A DNA stretch of 64,000 nucleotides from Brachycybe producta (GCA_036925085.1 JAUPFP010000084.1:372001-436000), one strand, 5' to 3'; positions 1 through 11,829 are shown, counted from the first letter of the stretch. The notes: a model not told the origin generated them from the sequence alone. Numbers and translations are program-made.

Positions 1-2866
1 TGCTATGTGTGCCGCAAAATGATTTATTTCGGATACTTGTGTGTATACTCCGGGTATGCTCGTATTTTAAATTTTAAAGTCGCCAGAAATGAAATTTTAA
101 AACGAAACTTTTTGTGGCACAGACAGCTTTACTTTTACTTTAAGCAGCACAAATAATTTGAATTTGAAAAATTACTCTGCAAGCAGATAAGAAGGTCTAT
201 GGCAGAAGGACAAAAGTCCAATTGCAGCATGCGAAATGCATAGTCAACGTGAAAGCTTTAAAGCTTAAAAGGGGGCTTTTAGTTAGAATTGTCAATTAAT
301 CACGTGAGCGGCGGCCATCCTCTTCAGTTTGGCACTTGTTCAGAAGAAGCGCTCTAGACCCCACACCCCCACCTCACTCAGTCAATTTGGGCCAAAAACG
401 TTGGCGTGAAAATTCATTCAAAATGAGATTTCTAAAGAAGAAGAAGAAAAAGTTGTTTTCCTTGAAACTTGTTTGGGAGGAGGGGGGATGTGTCCACCCA
501 CACAACCAATATTAATAACAATAACAATAAGGAGGGAGAACTACAAATATTACACAATATTTGTTAAAATGACAACAAAAAATAATAAATACGAACGTAA
601 TCTCAGAGGAGAACATCTGTCATCAATAATCACAAATTAAATCAATTACATTCATTTTAATCACAAATTAACGATTTAATTCAGTTACATTTTGAGTAAA
701 TTTAACTATTCTTTAAATTAACTAAATAAATTCATTAAAAAACAACAAAATTACATAAGAGACTAGAAGGTTAATTCAATAATTTCTCTTATTATATAAT
801 CTTTTTAGATTATTATTTCTGTCTTTTTCTTCAGGACAGCAAAATTAAAAGAAACTTAGAAAGAGTGTTTTAGAAACTAGAAAGGTAACTCAATCACTTC
901 AAGATTTTTTATATCTTTCAAAATGCGCTTTTTAAAGTTTATTTTGAAAGATATGAAACTTTTATCAACCGAATTAAGTTATTCAGCTTAAAAAACACTT
1001 CCAATTTTTCTTAATATTTTCTGAAAATACAGAATTTTCTATTTCCATTGTTGTCTCTTTCATTTGCATATTTTGCAAATGTCTATTGTTATTCATTTCA
1101 CCTCGTCTAATGTCTTTTTTTTTGGTTCGTTTATAAACTTGACTATTAAATTATAAACAATTGAAGAAAAAAACCTGACATTTTTATGTCTTATTATTAA
1201 AACCCACATGAAACAAGAAAAAACTTTTGCAATTTGCAAACTTAATTAAGGCTAGTTGTTAACCATGATTTTAATTAATACAAGTTAAAGTGTATCTGTT
1301 CTATACACAGTTTTATCTACTAACTAATAATGAGAAATGAAAAGTTTTTAAAAACTAGAGTAGCAAATCAATGAGAAAGTTTGATATCTTTCAAAATAAA
1401 CTTTAATATAAACAAATTTTTTTTAAAAAAAATATGAATGCTTATGGGAAATGAGAAATTGAAAGTGTGTTAGAAACTAGAATGGGTTATAGCTCAATCA
1501 TGTTTGATATTTTCCAAAATAAACTTTTTAGAGAAAAAGAAATTTAAAAATGTCTGCTTAAAGTTGATTCATTTTAGAAACTCAAGTAATTTTGAAAGAT
1601 ATCGATATGAAATTACTCGTGACTGAGTTACCCTTTCTAGTTTCTAAAACACTTTCAAGTTTATTTCTGAAAGACCGAAGAATAACCGCAGTTTGAGGAG
1701 CGTTTACACTTCAACATTTAAAACAACTACCTTAAAGTAAATTTGGACAAAAAACTTTATAAAAGATAAAACAGCTATTAAAAATGGCCGCCATTTCACA
1801 ACGACGGCCATTTTTTTTTTTGAGAAAATCAAGTCCACGTGATTGAAAGAGAATAATAAAAAAATGCAATAAGTTCTTTGACTTTTTGCTTTTTCAGTTT
1901 GTAAAATCTTTTTTGTTTCAATGTGTGAACAAATTCGAGATAGAATGAGCAGCAGCAGCAGCAGCCATTTCCAATTGGAACACAAAAAAGTAGAAAGGAA
2001 ATTTTTTTTTGGTTGGCGTTTGAGAATGAAAATTGCTGGTTTTCGTTTGTTTTTGCTATCATCGGAAGTTCTGCTTGAATTACTTTTTCATGGCCCACGC
2101 CTATAAAATACAGAATGACTTCAAAAATCCCAATTGATACCACATTTGAAAACAATTTTCCAATGTTCATTTCAAACTAGAAGAGTAAAACGAATTGAAA
2201 GAGTAGCATATTTTTATATGACGATATTTTTCAAAATAAACTTTTTATGGACAAAAAAATTAACAAATATCATCTGCTTAAAGTTGAGTTATTTTCAAAC
2301 TCCAACATAAAAAGCTTATTTTAAAAGAGATATCAACATCAAAATGAGCTTTTTCTTTTAGCCATTCTGTATAAAATGTATTAAACTTTTGTTAAATTTT
2401 TTGTTTCCTGTATTTTTCTTTAAAAAATGTTGTGAAACAGAGTAAAAACATACGAAAACGCATGAAATAACACAAAATAAAACATAAGGTATCGCATTAC
2501 AACAACAACAGAATGGATGAATGACGATTTGCAACGCCAAAAAAAAACCCTCCTACTTTTTTAGACGAAAATCTAAAAAAAAATCCTTCACCCAAAACGA
2601 AAAGAAAAGATCTCTGAGAGCATTTCGTAATTTTACGAGACTTCCACAAGTTCAAGATCTTGAATAATATAAGCACGTTGTTTATACTTGTATGAAATGC
2701 AGTGGCAATTTTTGCCTTAGGCGGTCTTAGGCGTGCGCCTAAGATTACCAATATTTCGGGAAAAAAAGCGCCTCAAAACAGATGGAAAAACGCGCCAACT
2801 GCTGAAATGGAATATCATCTTACATAAGATGATTAGAATTCCATTCATTTTGGAACGGTATTCCAG
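1..2866. other. Repeat-filled stretch, probably intron of the WDR47-like gene
   Basis: No convincing exon is seen. Because the WD40 exons downstream lack the LisH/CTLH half expected of WDR47, this stretch is probably intronic, with earlier exons off the left edge. It contains several palindromic family-A copies (about 820-1030, 1320-1712 and 2175-2355). Around 165-225 there is a repeat also seen near 21910-21985 and, inverted, near 39160-39230. A GCAGCAGCAG run lies at about 1950. Inference: intron plus dispersed repeats. Confidence 0.55.
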
Positions 2867-3005
2867 TTGCCCGTGTACGTGCACCACGTTATCTGCTGCT
2901 AGTGTCGGTAGTCGAACCGTGCCGACATCCTCGAATACCAGACATCCGACAATTGGTCAGAATATTCCACGGTTAACTATCGAAGGAATTAACCGTAGAT
3001 TTAAG
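2867..3005 (+). CDS. Candidate additional exon of the WDR47-like gene
   Basis: A 139-base block with more coding-like base composition than its AT-rich surroundings. It is preceded by a TTCCAG acceptor and ends in AAG|GTTATT. The open frame reads as a Ser/Thr/Pro-rich segment ending IPRLTIEGINRRFK. It ends in phase 0, and the next exon (3271) starts in phase 0, so the two would join in frame. WDR47 proteins carry a long, poorly conserved linker before the WD40 domain, and this would fall in that linker. No family motif confirms it, the acceptor has a weak pyrimidine tract, and it may be chance. Confidence 0.4.
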
Positions 3006-3171
3006 GTTATTTTATTTTCTGTTTAAACTAATCATGATTATCTTTTAGGAGACAAAATGAATAGAAACTTGAAAGTGTTTTAGAAACTAGAAGGGTTTAA
3101 TGAGAACATCTTTTAAAATAAACTTCTTAAGGTGGGCTTTGTGTGTCTCCTGGGGTTTGTGGGCCTTCTGA

Positions 3172-5017
<1,846 letters not shown>

Positions 5018-5751
5018 CCACTCTTTTACGTTTTTATCTTCATTTTTTTTTGCGGCTTTTTATGTTCCGCTTTTTACGTCTAACGTAATACTCATTATAT
5101 AATTACGAACGAAAAAATGTCAACCCTTTTTATATATTTTGTTTTCGTTGCAAGTTTTTTTTTAAAAAAATGTTATTCTAATTAACTCCTATTAAAAATA
5201 AATAAATAATCCGTTAATTATTAACTTGAAATTGTTTTATTTTATTGGGAGAGATTATATTAAATATTATTAAAAAAAATATGAGTAATTAATGAAAATA
5301 TTTCTTCTTGTGCATAAAAAATATTTAATGTTATTTCTATTAATTTACGAGAATTATTAATTGATCTGACTTTTTTTTTAATTATATTTTTTAAAAAATT
5401 GTAATTTTTTTTTGTTCGATTCAAGAATTTCAAGATGGAGGAGGGGAGGACGTGTAATTTTTTTTTTAATAATTTACTTGTAAATAGAAATTAGATGATT
5501 TTGTTTGCTTTTTTCTTTATGGCTTCGATTTTGTATCAGATTTGCTTCACATTAAATAATAAAAATTGCTTCTCATAATTTCAACAATATTTAAGGTGTA
5601 AACGGGGCCCACTTCTCGAGCTCTTAATTATCTCTTTGTCTTTCAGAGGAGGAAAACGAAATCAATTCAAGAATATTTTCATATTGATTTATCTTTCAAA
5701 ATAAGCTTTTTATGTCAGTTCGAAAATAATTCAACCTCAAGAAGAAGACAT
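5018..5751. other. 3' flank and intergenic DNA after the WDR47-like gene
   Basis: Very AT-rich. Overlapping AATAAA signals lie at 5197-5206, about 180 bases past the stop, and are the best poly-A candidates. A broken family-A left arm lies near 5590-5720 (GGTGTAAACG, then CTTTGTCTTTCAGAGGAG). No further gene is seen. Confidence 0.6.
5197..5206 (+). promoter_or_regulatory. Poly-A signal candidate for the WDR47-like gene
   Basis: Two overlapping AATAAA hexamers, 180 bases after the stop codon, followed by a T-rich stretch near 5233. Confidence 0.5.
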
Positions 5752-5890
5752 TTTTTCATCATCATCATCATCATTTCCTGTGCCTTATCCCGCAAGCAGC
5801 AGGGTCGGCCTTGCTGGTTCTAACTCTCCACTCGTTCCGATTTTGCACTAAGCCCCCAGTGACCCCACATGCCACCATATCCCGAAGAAG
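5752..5890 (-). mobile_element. LINE 3'-tail fragment, RTE-like, with (GAT)n tail
   Basis: A GC-rich island in AT-rich DNA. On the minus strand it reads DMVACGVTGG, then a short stretch, then RNEWRVRTSKADPAACG. This has the D..xCG(V/L)T....A.(D/N)R..WR......ADP shape of the extreme C-terminus of many non-LTR reverse-transcriptase proteins. It is followed on the same strand by a GGGATAAGGCAC-type end and a short GATGATGATGAT run at 5757-5776, the microsatellite tail typical of RTE-clade LINEs. It looks like a 5'-truncated copy of about 140 bases. The family assignment rests on motif recall, not a search. Confidence 0.55.
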
Positions 5891-5919
5891 AAGACATTTT
5901 TTAAATAAATAAATTTACT

Positions 5920-6490
5920 TTGAAAGATATATCGACATGAAAATATGCCCTTAAGGAGGTTTTAAATATTAAAATAATATTACAAAATGCTAAATAAAAC
6001 CTTCGTTTAGCTTTGGTCAAATCAAATTCATTTTGCAAAAAAGCCCTGGACAAAAGCAATTTGGGTTGGCCCTGAGGTAACTGCAATTTTGTGAGGTTCC
6101 TGGGAAACTGCATTTTTTTAGAAATTCCTGGATAAATGCAATTTTTGTGGTTTCCTCTTCAATTGCAATATTTTGTGGCTCTTAACAACTGCAATTTTTG
6201 GAAGAACAGTAGCAACAGCAACGGAAGTTTTGCAATAAAAATGAAAAACTAATTTGGGGGGGGGGGGGGGGGGGGCGGGGATCCCTGAGAAACTGGAATT
6301 TTTTTAGTCAGTGTTCAATTGCAATATTTTGTGACTTTTGGGCAACTGCAATTTTCGAAAATTCCTGAATAAAAGCAACTTCCGGAATTCCCTTTTCAAT
6401 TGCACTTTGTGACTCCTAGCAACTGGAATTTCAGGGGGCTCCTGAGCAACTGCAATTTTTGGAGATCTTCCTGGAGAAATGCAATTTAAA
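5920..6490. repeat. Degenerate GCAATTTTT minisatellite upstream of MADF gene 1
   Basis: A family-A right-arm piece at about 5925-5960 is followed from about 6045 by diverged units built on 'AACTGCAATTTTT...TCCTG'. Most units are 25-35 bases and they are interrupted by a poly-G run at about 6257-6275. The unit is recognisably the 27-bp repeat of the homogeneous array at 8446-9026. The array occupies the same place relative to the promoter box and gene as its homologue does upstream of MADF gene 2. Confidence 0.75.
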
Positions 6491-6494
6491 AGAA

Positions 6495-6600
6495 TGCATT
6501 TTCCCGCCTGTCGCCTCATCTTGACGCCAGGCGTCAAAGTGATGCAAGACTGGCTGTTTTTTTGTATATAAATATACATGTATATGGAAGCCAACTGAAA
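6495..6600 (+). promoter_or_regulatory. Promoter of MADF gene 1 with E2F-type and palindromic CGTCA boxes
   Basis: TTTTCCCGCC at 6499-6508 matches the E2F consensus (TTTSSCGC class). TGACGC and GCGTCA form an inverted pair at 6522-6536. An inverted CCAAT-like ACTGGCTG is at about 6550 and TATATAAA at 6565-6572. The block from the E2F box to the CGTCA half-sites is nearly repeated upstream of MADF gene 2, so it is a conserved promoter module. Transcription start is inferred at about 6590-6600. Confidence 0.6.
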
Positions 6601-6645
6601 CCCTGTTTCGTCTGTTTGTTGATTTCAACTTTTCATTTAAAAAAA

Positions 6646-8057
6646 ATGCCTTTTAAAATGTCAACCTGGAGTCGTGAGCATACTGTGATCCTAATACGTT
6701 CGTACAAAAAGCATCAATTTCTGTACGACATGAAACACGAAGATTATTACGACCGCGACAAAAGAAGCGAAGCAATGAAAGAAATTGCAAAAGAATTGGA
6801 GAAGGTGAGACCAAAGACAAGTGCTTTCGATATCAAACTCAAACTGAAGACCATCAGGAACCAATATGCGGCTGAGAAACAACTCATGATATTCCGAAAG
6901 AACGAAGAAATTAAGTTATGGTCTTACAAAGAACTCAACTTCTTAGACAAATTCATCTACAAGTCACACGAAAAAGAGGACCATCAAGCCGAGGTAAAAG
7001 AGGCAGATGAGAAGGAGGAGCACATTCTTGATGAAACCACCGTGGAAACCGTCTTAACCGAACCCAACTCCGTTCTGGTATGGAGCTAAGTTAATCGAGG
7101 TCATATATCTTTTGGGCTACATGCATAATTTATGACCGTGCCGACAGTCCTTCACAGTTATAAGGCTTCAGGAACGACAGTTCGGCACGGTGATCAAGCT
7201 ACAGGGCATGACCATGCCGAGAGTTCGGCACGGCGATTCGTGCCTCAACGAGCTTTTTGTCGATTCTTCTCATTTACGACATAATTCATTTTGCTTTTTT
7301 TTTTTTTCAGTTTGACGATGATCATATTACGTTCGAAGACGTTCCACCGGACAATTTAGATAACAACGGATTCAATACGGACTCTGAAGAATCGAACCTT
7401 TATGGCTCGGTATTTTTCTTTCCCAAAAAAGAAACTCTAAGATGAAATTGAAACTGTTATTAAAAACTAGAACGGTGTCTGAAATACTTAATACAGTGAA
7501 AACCATTTAACACGAAAATGGATAATCGGATAAACTGCTTAAATTTGGGCCATTTTTCAAACTGACATAAAAAGTTTATTTACGTGATTTAGCTACCCTT
7601 CTAGTTTCTTAAACACTTTCAAGTTGTTTGTAAAGTATGTTAATTTGACATAAAAAAGTTGCTCGAACTCTAGTTTCTAAGTTAGTTCCTTAAACTAATG
7701 TTAGAAACTAGAATGGTCAATGTTTCTTTCAACGAAGCACTTTCATTTTACTATATTCAGGTTTCGACAACTCCGACAATTAAAATAAAAGAGGAACCAA
7801 AGGAAACAGATGAGGAGGAGGAGGAGGAGGAGGAACCGACAACTCCGACAATTAACGTAAAACAGGAACCTAAGGAAACGAACGAGAAGGAAGAGCAACA
7901 ACCTTACGAGGAAAGCCCAAAAGAAGTCCTCGGAAAGTTCGTCGAGATGGAAATGAAACAGATTACGAACATAAAAATCTACAACGAGACCAAATGGAAG
8001 ATTCAGATGGCTCTCATAGAAGGACAAAAGAAACAAATGGAGCTCGATAACACCTAA
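6646..8057 (+). CDS. MADF-domain protein, tandem copy 1
   Basis: Exons are 6646-7077, 7311-7409 and 7761-8057, all introns phase 0, giving about 275 residues. Residues ~8-102 form an MADF (Myb/SANT-like, Adf-1-type) DNA-binding domain: W at 8, LIRSYKKHQFLYDMKHEDYY, KEIAKELEKVRP, KLKTIRNQYAAEKQ. An acidic linker follows with two near-identical TTPTI[KN][IV]K[EQ]EPKET segments in exon 3, each holding a psi-K-x-E SUMO consensus, then a Glu run. The C-terminus (LGKFVEMEMKQI...KWKIQMALIEGQ) resembles the BESS-like protein-interaction motif common in MADF proteins. ATG 6646 is the first after the TATA box; ATG 6658 aligns with the paralogue's start and is equally possible. By family it is a sequence-specific regulator or chromatin-associated factor; the target is unknown. 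Paralogue copy 2 follows on the same strand. Confidence 0.8.
7078..7310 (+). other. Intron 1 of MADF gene 1, with CCGTGCCGA/TTCGGCACGG inverted repeats
   Basis: GT-AG intron with a long T-rich acceptor tract. It holds GTTCGGCACGG twice (about 7190 and 7224) with inverted partners GACCGTGCCGA and GACCATGCCGA. The matching intron of MADF gene 2 (9622-9763) keeps GACCGTGCTGAGAGTTCGGC, so the introns are homologous too. Confidence 0.65.
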
Positions 8058-8148
8058 GCTAACGAAATAGTCGTGTTTTTTTAATCTCTTGTTCATAAAC
8101 TTTAAATTATTTCATTTGTATTTACGCTTTTGACGAAGTTCGTTAATT

Positions 8149-8180
8149 AATAAATTGACAAAAATGTAAAATTTAATAAA
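8149..8180 (+). promoter_or_regulatory. Poly-A signals of MADF gene 1
   Basis: AATAAA at 8149-8154 and 8175-8180, about 95-120 bases after the stop, followed by a T/GT-rich stretch (CTTGTTTTCTTTCATTTGTG). The second is the better candidate. Confidence 0.6.
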
Positions 8181-8254
8181 CTTGTTTTCTTTCATTTGTG
8201 TTATTTTTGTCAAACATTCTTATCTTTACTTCGAGTGAAAAAGTCCATTGAACT

Positions 8255-8445
8255 TTGACTTTCAAGAAGGAAATTGAAACTAGAAGGGTAGTAGTTCAAT
8301 CATTTATGGTTGTTTTTATGTTGATTTCTTTCAAAATGAACTTTTTAGAGACAAAAATTTAAAAAATAGCATCTGCTTAAAGTTTGAGTTATTTTCAAAC
8401 TCACATAAACATCTTGTTTTGAAAGATATCAGCATAAAAATCTTG
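8255..8445. repeat. Family-A element abutting the satellite
   Basis: The left arm has GAAACTAGAAGGGTAG and TTTCTTTCAAAATGAAC; the right arm has TTTTGAAAGATATCAGC. The outer part of the right arm is replaced directly by the first satellite unit at about 8446. The degenerate array before MADF gene 1 is likewise preceded by a family-A right arm, so this arm is probably part of the duplicated unit. Confidence 0.65.
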
Positions 8446-9026
8446 GCAACGGCAATTTTTGGGAACTCCTGGCCAACGGCAATTTTTGGGAACTCCTGGC
8501 CAACGGCAATTTTTGGGAACTCCTGGCCAACGGCAATTTTTGGGAACTCCTGGCCAACGGCAATTTTTGGGAACTCCTGGCCAACTGCAATTTTTGGGAA
8601 CTCCTGGCCAACTGCAATTTTTGGGAACTCCTGGCCAACTGCAATTTTTGGGAACTCCTGGCCAACTGCAATTTTTGGGAACTCCTGGCCAACGGCAATT
8701 TTTGGGAACTCCAGGCCAACGGCAATTTTTGGGAACTCCAGGCCAACGGCAATTTTTGGGAACTCCTGGCCAACGGCAATTTTTGGGAACTCCTGGCCAA
8801 CGGCAATTTTTGGGAACTCCTGGCCAACGGCAATTTTTGGGAACTCCTGGCCAACTGCAATTTTTGGGAACTCCTGGCCAACTGCAATTTTTGGGAACTC
8901 CTGGCCAACTGCAATTTTTGGGAACTCCTGGCCAACTGCAATTTTTGGGAACTCCTGGCCAACTGCAATTTTTGGGAACTTCTGGCCAACTGCAATTTTT
9001 GGGAACTCCTGGCCAACTGCAATTTG
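8446..9026. repeat. 27-bp satellite array upstream of MADF gene 2
   Basis: About 21-22 head-to-tail units, nearly identical, built from CGGCAATTTTTGGGAACTCC plus TGGCCAA. A single variable base (aaCGgc or aaCTgc) falls in blocks of about 5 G-type, 4 T-type, 6 G-type and 7 T-type units, with two CCAGG variants near 8711 and 8738. Because 27 is divisible by three, the array is open in several frames on both strands (about 200 codons each), which is not evidence of coding. It ends 60 bases before the E2F-type box of MADF gene 2. Confidence 0.95.
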
Positions 9027-9079
9027 ATTTGCCTCACTCAGTGCAAAGATGACTCAAGGAAGAGTTTTGAAAACCATGC

Positions 9080-9165
9080 ATTCATTTTCCCGCCTGTCGC
9101 CTCATCTTGACGTCAATGTCACGCCTACATCTGATTGGCTGCTTTTTTCTATGGCAGCCAATCAT
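9080..9165 (+). promoter_or_regulatory. Promoter of MADF gene 2 with E2F, CRE and CCAAT boxes
   Basis: TTTTCCCGCC at 9085-9094 (E2F-type) and a perfect TGACGTCA CRE at 9108-9115. Inverted CCAAT boxes (ATTGG at 9134-9138, CCAAT at 9158-9162) lie within a TGATTGGCTGC...GCAGCCAATCA palindrome. The stretch from the E2F box to the CGTCA site is almost identical to that before MADF gene 1, while the TATA-like sequence of copy 1 is absent here. Confidence 0.65.
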
Positions 9166-9216
9166 AGAGATAGGAATGGAAATCCTTTGATGATATTATT
9201 ATTGTTTTCCTGAAAG

Positions 9217-10635
9217 ATGGCTCCTTGGAAACGTGAGCATATCCTGATGCTTATAGATTTATACAAACAACATCCATTTATGTATGACCACAAACATGAA
9301 GATTTCTATCACCGCATCAAGAGGGAAGACGTCACGCGAGCAATATGCAAAGAAATGCAGAAAGTGCGACCAAAAACATGCGCTTTCGAGGTCATGCTCA
9401 AAATGAGGACCCTAAAGGTTCAATACGCAACCGAAAAACAAAGCATGATTAAAGAAGGAAGGAACGAACCCAAGTTATGGTGTTACCAAGAACTCAGCTT
9501 CTTAGACGGCCACCTCAAGGAAAGAAGGAATCCCAAGAGGCTAAAAAACGAGATAAAGGAAGAGGACATTCTCGATGAAAACATCGTTGAAACCGTCATA
9601 ACTGAACCCGATTCCGTTACGGTATGCAAACTAGGGGGAAGTGAGGCATGTCTTTCAGGCTCCAGACGTGACCGTGCTGAGAGTTCGGCATGCAAGACGA
9701 TCGTGCCACATTGAGCTTTCCGTTGATTGCTTTGATTTATGAGGCTTTGTTTTGCTTTTTCAGTTCGGCGATGACCAGATTACGATAGAAGATGTTCCTT
9801 CTTACGACTCCGATGACGGATTCACGATGGATTCGGAAGAATCACATTCTAATAAAACTGATTTCGAAGAGGACGAAGTAAGTATAATGTACGAATGTGT
9901 GACCGTTCCGCAATACTTTCGTAACTTTGTTAAATTCGAACGGCTATTCAAATGACCGAGATCAGGTATGACGCAATACCTGGTATAGCCATTTAACATG
10001 GTGTGTTTGGTTTACGGTTACTTTGTACTCGTGACTATAGGTTTTAAAAAAGTATGAGTGGAGCCACAGAATATTCGAGTTCTTATTGCACTTTAAATTA
10101 CTGTTTTGGAAAATAACTCTTGTGCGAAAAGAATGTAGACGAAACAAGAACACACTATGTTAAACGGCTATACCAAGTATTGCATCATACCCGTTCTCAG
10201 TATTCTATATAGAAATTATATTGACAAGTGCATTAACAGAGATGCTGGCGCGATCTATTGGTTATTTTCTTAAACTGATCCACGTCAATAGTTTCCAAGT
10301 AGTATTTTCATTTTGATATCTTTCAAAATACCGACCCGATATAAAAAGGTTCGTAACTTTTGTTTCAGGATGCGACAATTCCTACGAAGAAAATAAAAAA
10401 GGAGCCCGAGGAAGAGGAAACGAACGTGGTGAGAGAAACTAGCAGCGCTCTAGAGATCTGTAAAGATAATGCTAAGGAGCCGCACGAAGAAAGCAGAGAA
10501 GAAATCTTCGGAAAGTTCGTCGATATGGAAATGAAACAGATTAAAGACGTAAACATTTACAAAATCACAAAATGGAACATCGTGATGGCTCTCATAGAAG
10601 GCTTAAAGAGACAAACGGATCTCGACAAGAGCTAA
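9217..10635 (+). CDS. MADF-domain protein, tandem copy 2
   Basis: Exons are 9217-9621, 9764-9877 and 10369-10635, all introns phase 0, at the same places as in copy 1, giving about 261 residues. Residues ~4-98 are the MADF domain: W4, LIDLYKQHPFMYDHKHEDFY, AICKEMQKVRPKTCAFEV, KMRTLKVQYATEKQ. The linker has IKEED and, in exon 3, IKKEPEEEE (psi-K-x-E). The single lysine motif here corresponds to two copies in gene 1. The C-terminus (FGKFVDMEMKQIKDVNIYK...MALIEGLKRQ) is the same BESS-like segment. The start ATG at 9217 directly precedes the domain and is the only good choice. Intron 2 carries a palindromic insertion (9956-10201). Likely a nuclear DNA-binding regulator; partner and targets unknown. 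No nearby AATAAA was found, so the 3' end is unclear. Confidence 0.8.
9956..10201. mobile_element. Palindromic MITE-like insertion in intron 2 of MADF gene 2
   Basis: About 50-bp imperfect terminal inverted repeats. The left arm has CAGGTATGACGCAATACC, then GGTATAGCCATTTAACATGG; the right arm has the complement (ATGTTAAACGGCTATACC, then GTATTGCATCATACC). Gene 1 has no counterpart, so it probably inserted after the duplication. Confidence 0.75.
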
Positions 10636-10955
10636 CCGAAGGAACATTTCTCGTGCATCTAGTCTAAAATTCAAGTAGGAAAAACTTAACACTTGAAGCC
10701 TTTTTTATTGCACGGGATGTTTTCCAGTTTCGGAACCCTTGTTTAGGAGAGTTCAAATTGAACTTCATTTTGGGCCTTAGTATTTGAACTTCAACTTGAA
10801 CCCTCCGAACAAAGTACCACCACACAAAAAACTCGTGTTTTATTGTGTGCTCCGGATATGTTGAAAGCTCTTACTTAGAGGGATTCAATTTCAACTGCTA
10901 AGTTGTCCTTCTAGAATTTAGATCTTAACAGTTTGGACTTCAACTTTTAAGAGCC

Positions 10956-11150
10956 TTTTCACACGAACCACTTTTGGTGGTCGAGTTCGACAACTTTGCC
11001 TGTAAAATGTAATTGGCTTGTTCCCAACAACGACCACTCGAGTCGACTTTTTTGCAGTTCATTCTAAAACACTAGAAACATTTTCCGACCACTGCAGTAC
11101 ACTCGTGTGGTCGGTTTTGGTGGTACCACCAAAAGTGGTTCGTGTGAAAA
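10956..11150. mobile_element. Foldback element, TTTTCACACGAACCAC ends, nested in a family-D repeat
   Basis: Perfect 26-bp terminal inverted repeats: TTTTCACACGAACCAC then TTTTGGTGGT on the left, and the complement ending GTGGTTCGTGTGAAAA on the right. The flanks read as family-D sequence broken by the insertion. Related short sequences occur near 21270 and 57265. Confidence 0.8.
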
Positions 11151-11699
11151 CCCTCCAAAGACGAGTTCCAACATAGAAAAATTCTATTTAATTGAATACA
11201 AAAAACCCGGTTTTTTTTTCTAAGTTGGAACCTCTACTCGGAGGGTTCAAGTGTTTAAGTTAAATGAATTCTGACCTCAATTGTAATATAAAATTTGTTA
11301 TAAATAATGTAATAATTTGTATCATTTTTTGTTTCGTAAATTATTATCTGAAAATAATCTAATACCTCTGATAAATGTAACACTAGGTGGCGTACTAGTA
11401 TCAAGTAAAAGAATATTTTCTCAATTATGTTGTGTTTGTTTTTAATTTTTGAAAAGTTTTAATTAAGCTAGAAAAAAAGAGGCATTTAAAAAAAATGTCA
11501 ACATGTTGTTCGTAAATAAAGAGATAACTTTGTTCTTTCAGATAAACAGTAACCAGCATCACCAGCTGCGGCGCGGCAGTGTGGCACGCTTGGATATTGT
11601 TTCATCTCAACATCATCCTCCTCCTCCTCCTCCTCATTTACATATTTTAATTTCTTCTTTTTACCTTGAAAGAGGCCTCCTCTCATAAATACAAGTATA

Positions 11700-11829
11700 A
11701 AAGCCTGATTCACACCGTGAAGTATTACAACAAACGCAATGCAAGGTCGCTCTCTACTGCGCATGTGCACGTCGATTGGATAGGACCTGCATTGCGTTTG
11801 CTTCAATACTTCATGGTGTGAATCAGGCC
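11700..11829. mobile_element. TA-flanked foldback element (family E)
   Basis: About 45-bp terminal inverted repeats: AGCCTGATTCACACCGTGAA on the left, TTCATGGTGTGAATCAGGCC on the right, each flanked by TA. Almost the whole 130 bp is hairpin, which indicates a non-autonomous TA-duplicating element. Confidence 0.8.

Noticed and set aside
1921-2106. 61-codon frame with Ser run and LEHKKVERK, considered as a WDR47 coiled-coil exon
   Set aside because: Driven by an AGC microsatellite. No conserved residues, and the acceptor/donor pair does not give a convincing phase.
2497-2751. 84-codon minus-strand frame with LRPPKAKIATAFHTS
   Set aside because: No domain recognised. A-rich plus strand makes Phe/Lys-rich reverse frames common; possibly a transposon relic, but unsupported.
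8419-9052. Long open frames on both strands (about 200 codons each) with 9-residue protein repeats
   Set aside because: They follow automatically from a stop-free 27-bp tandem repeat; the same array is open in several frames on both strands, and there is no splice or start context.
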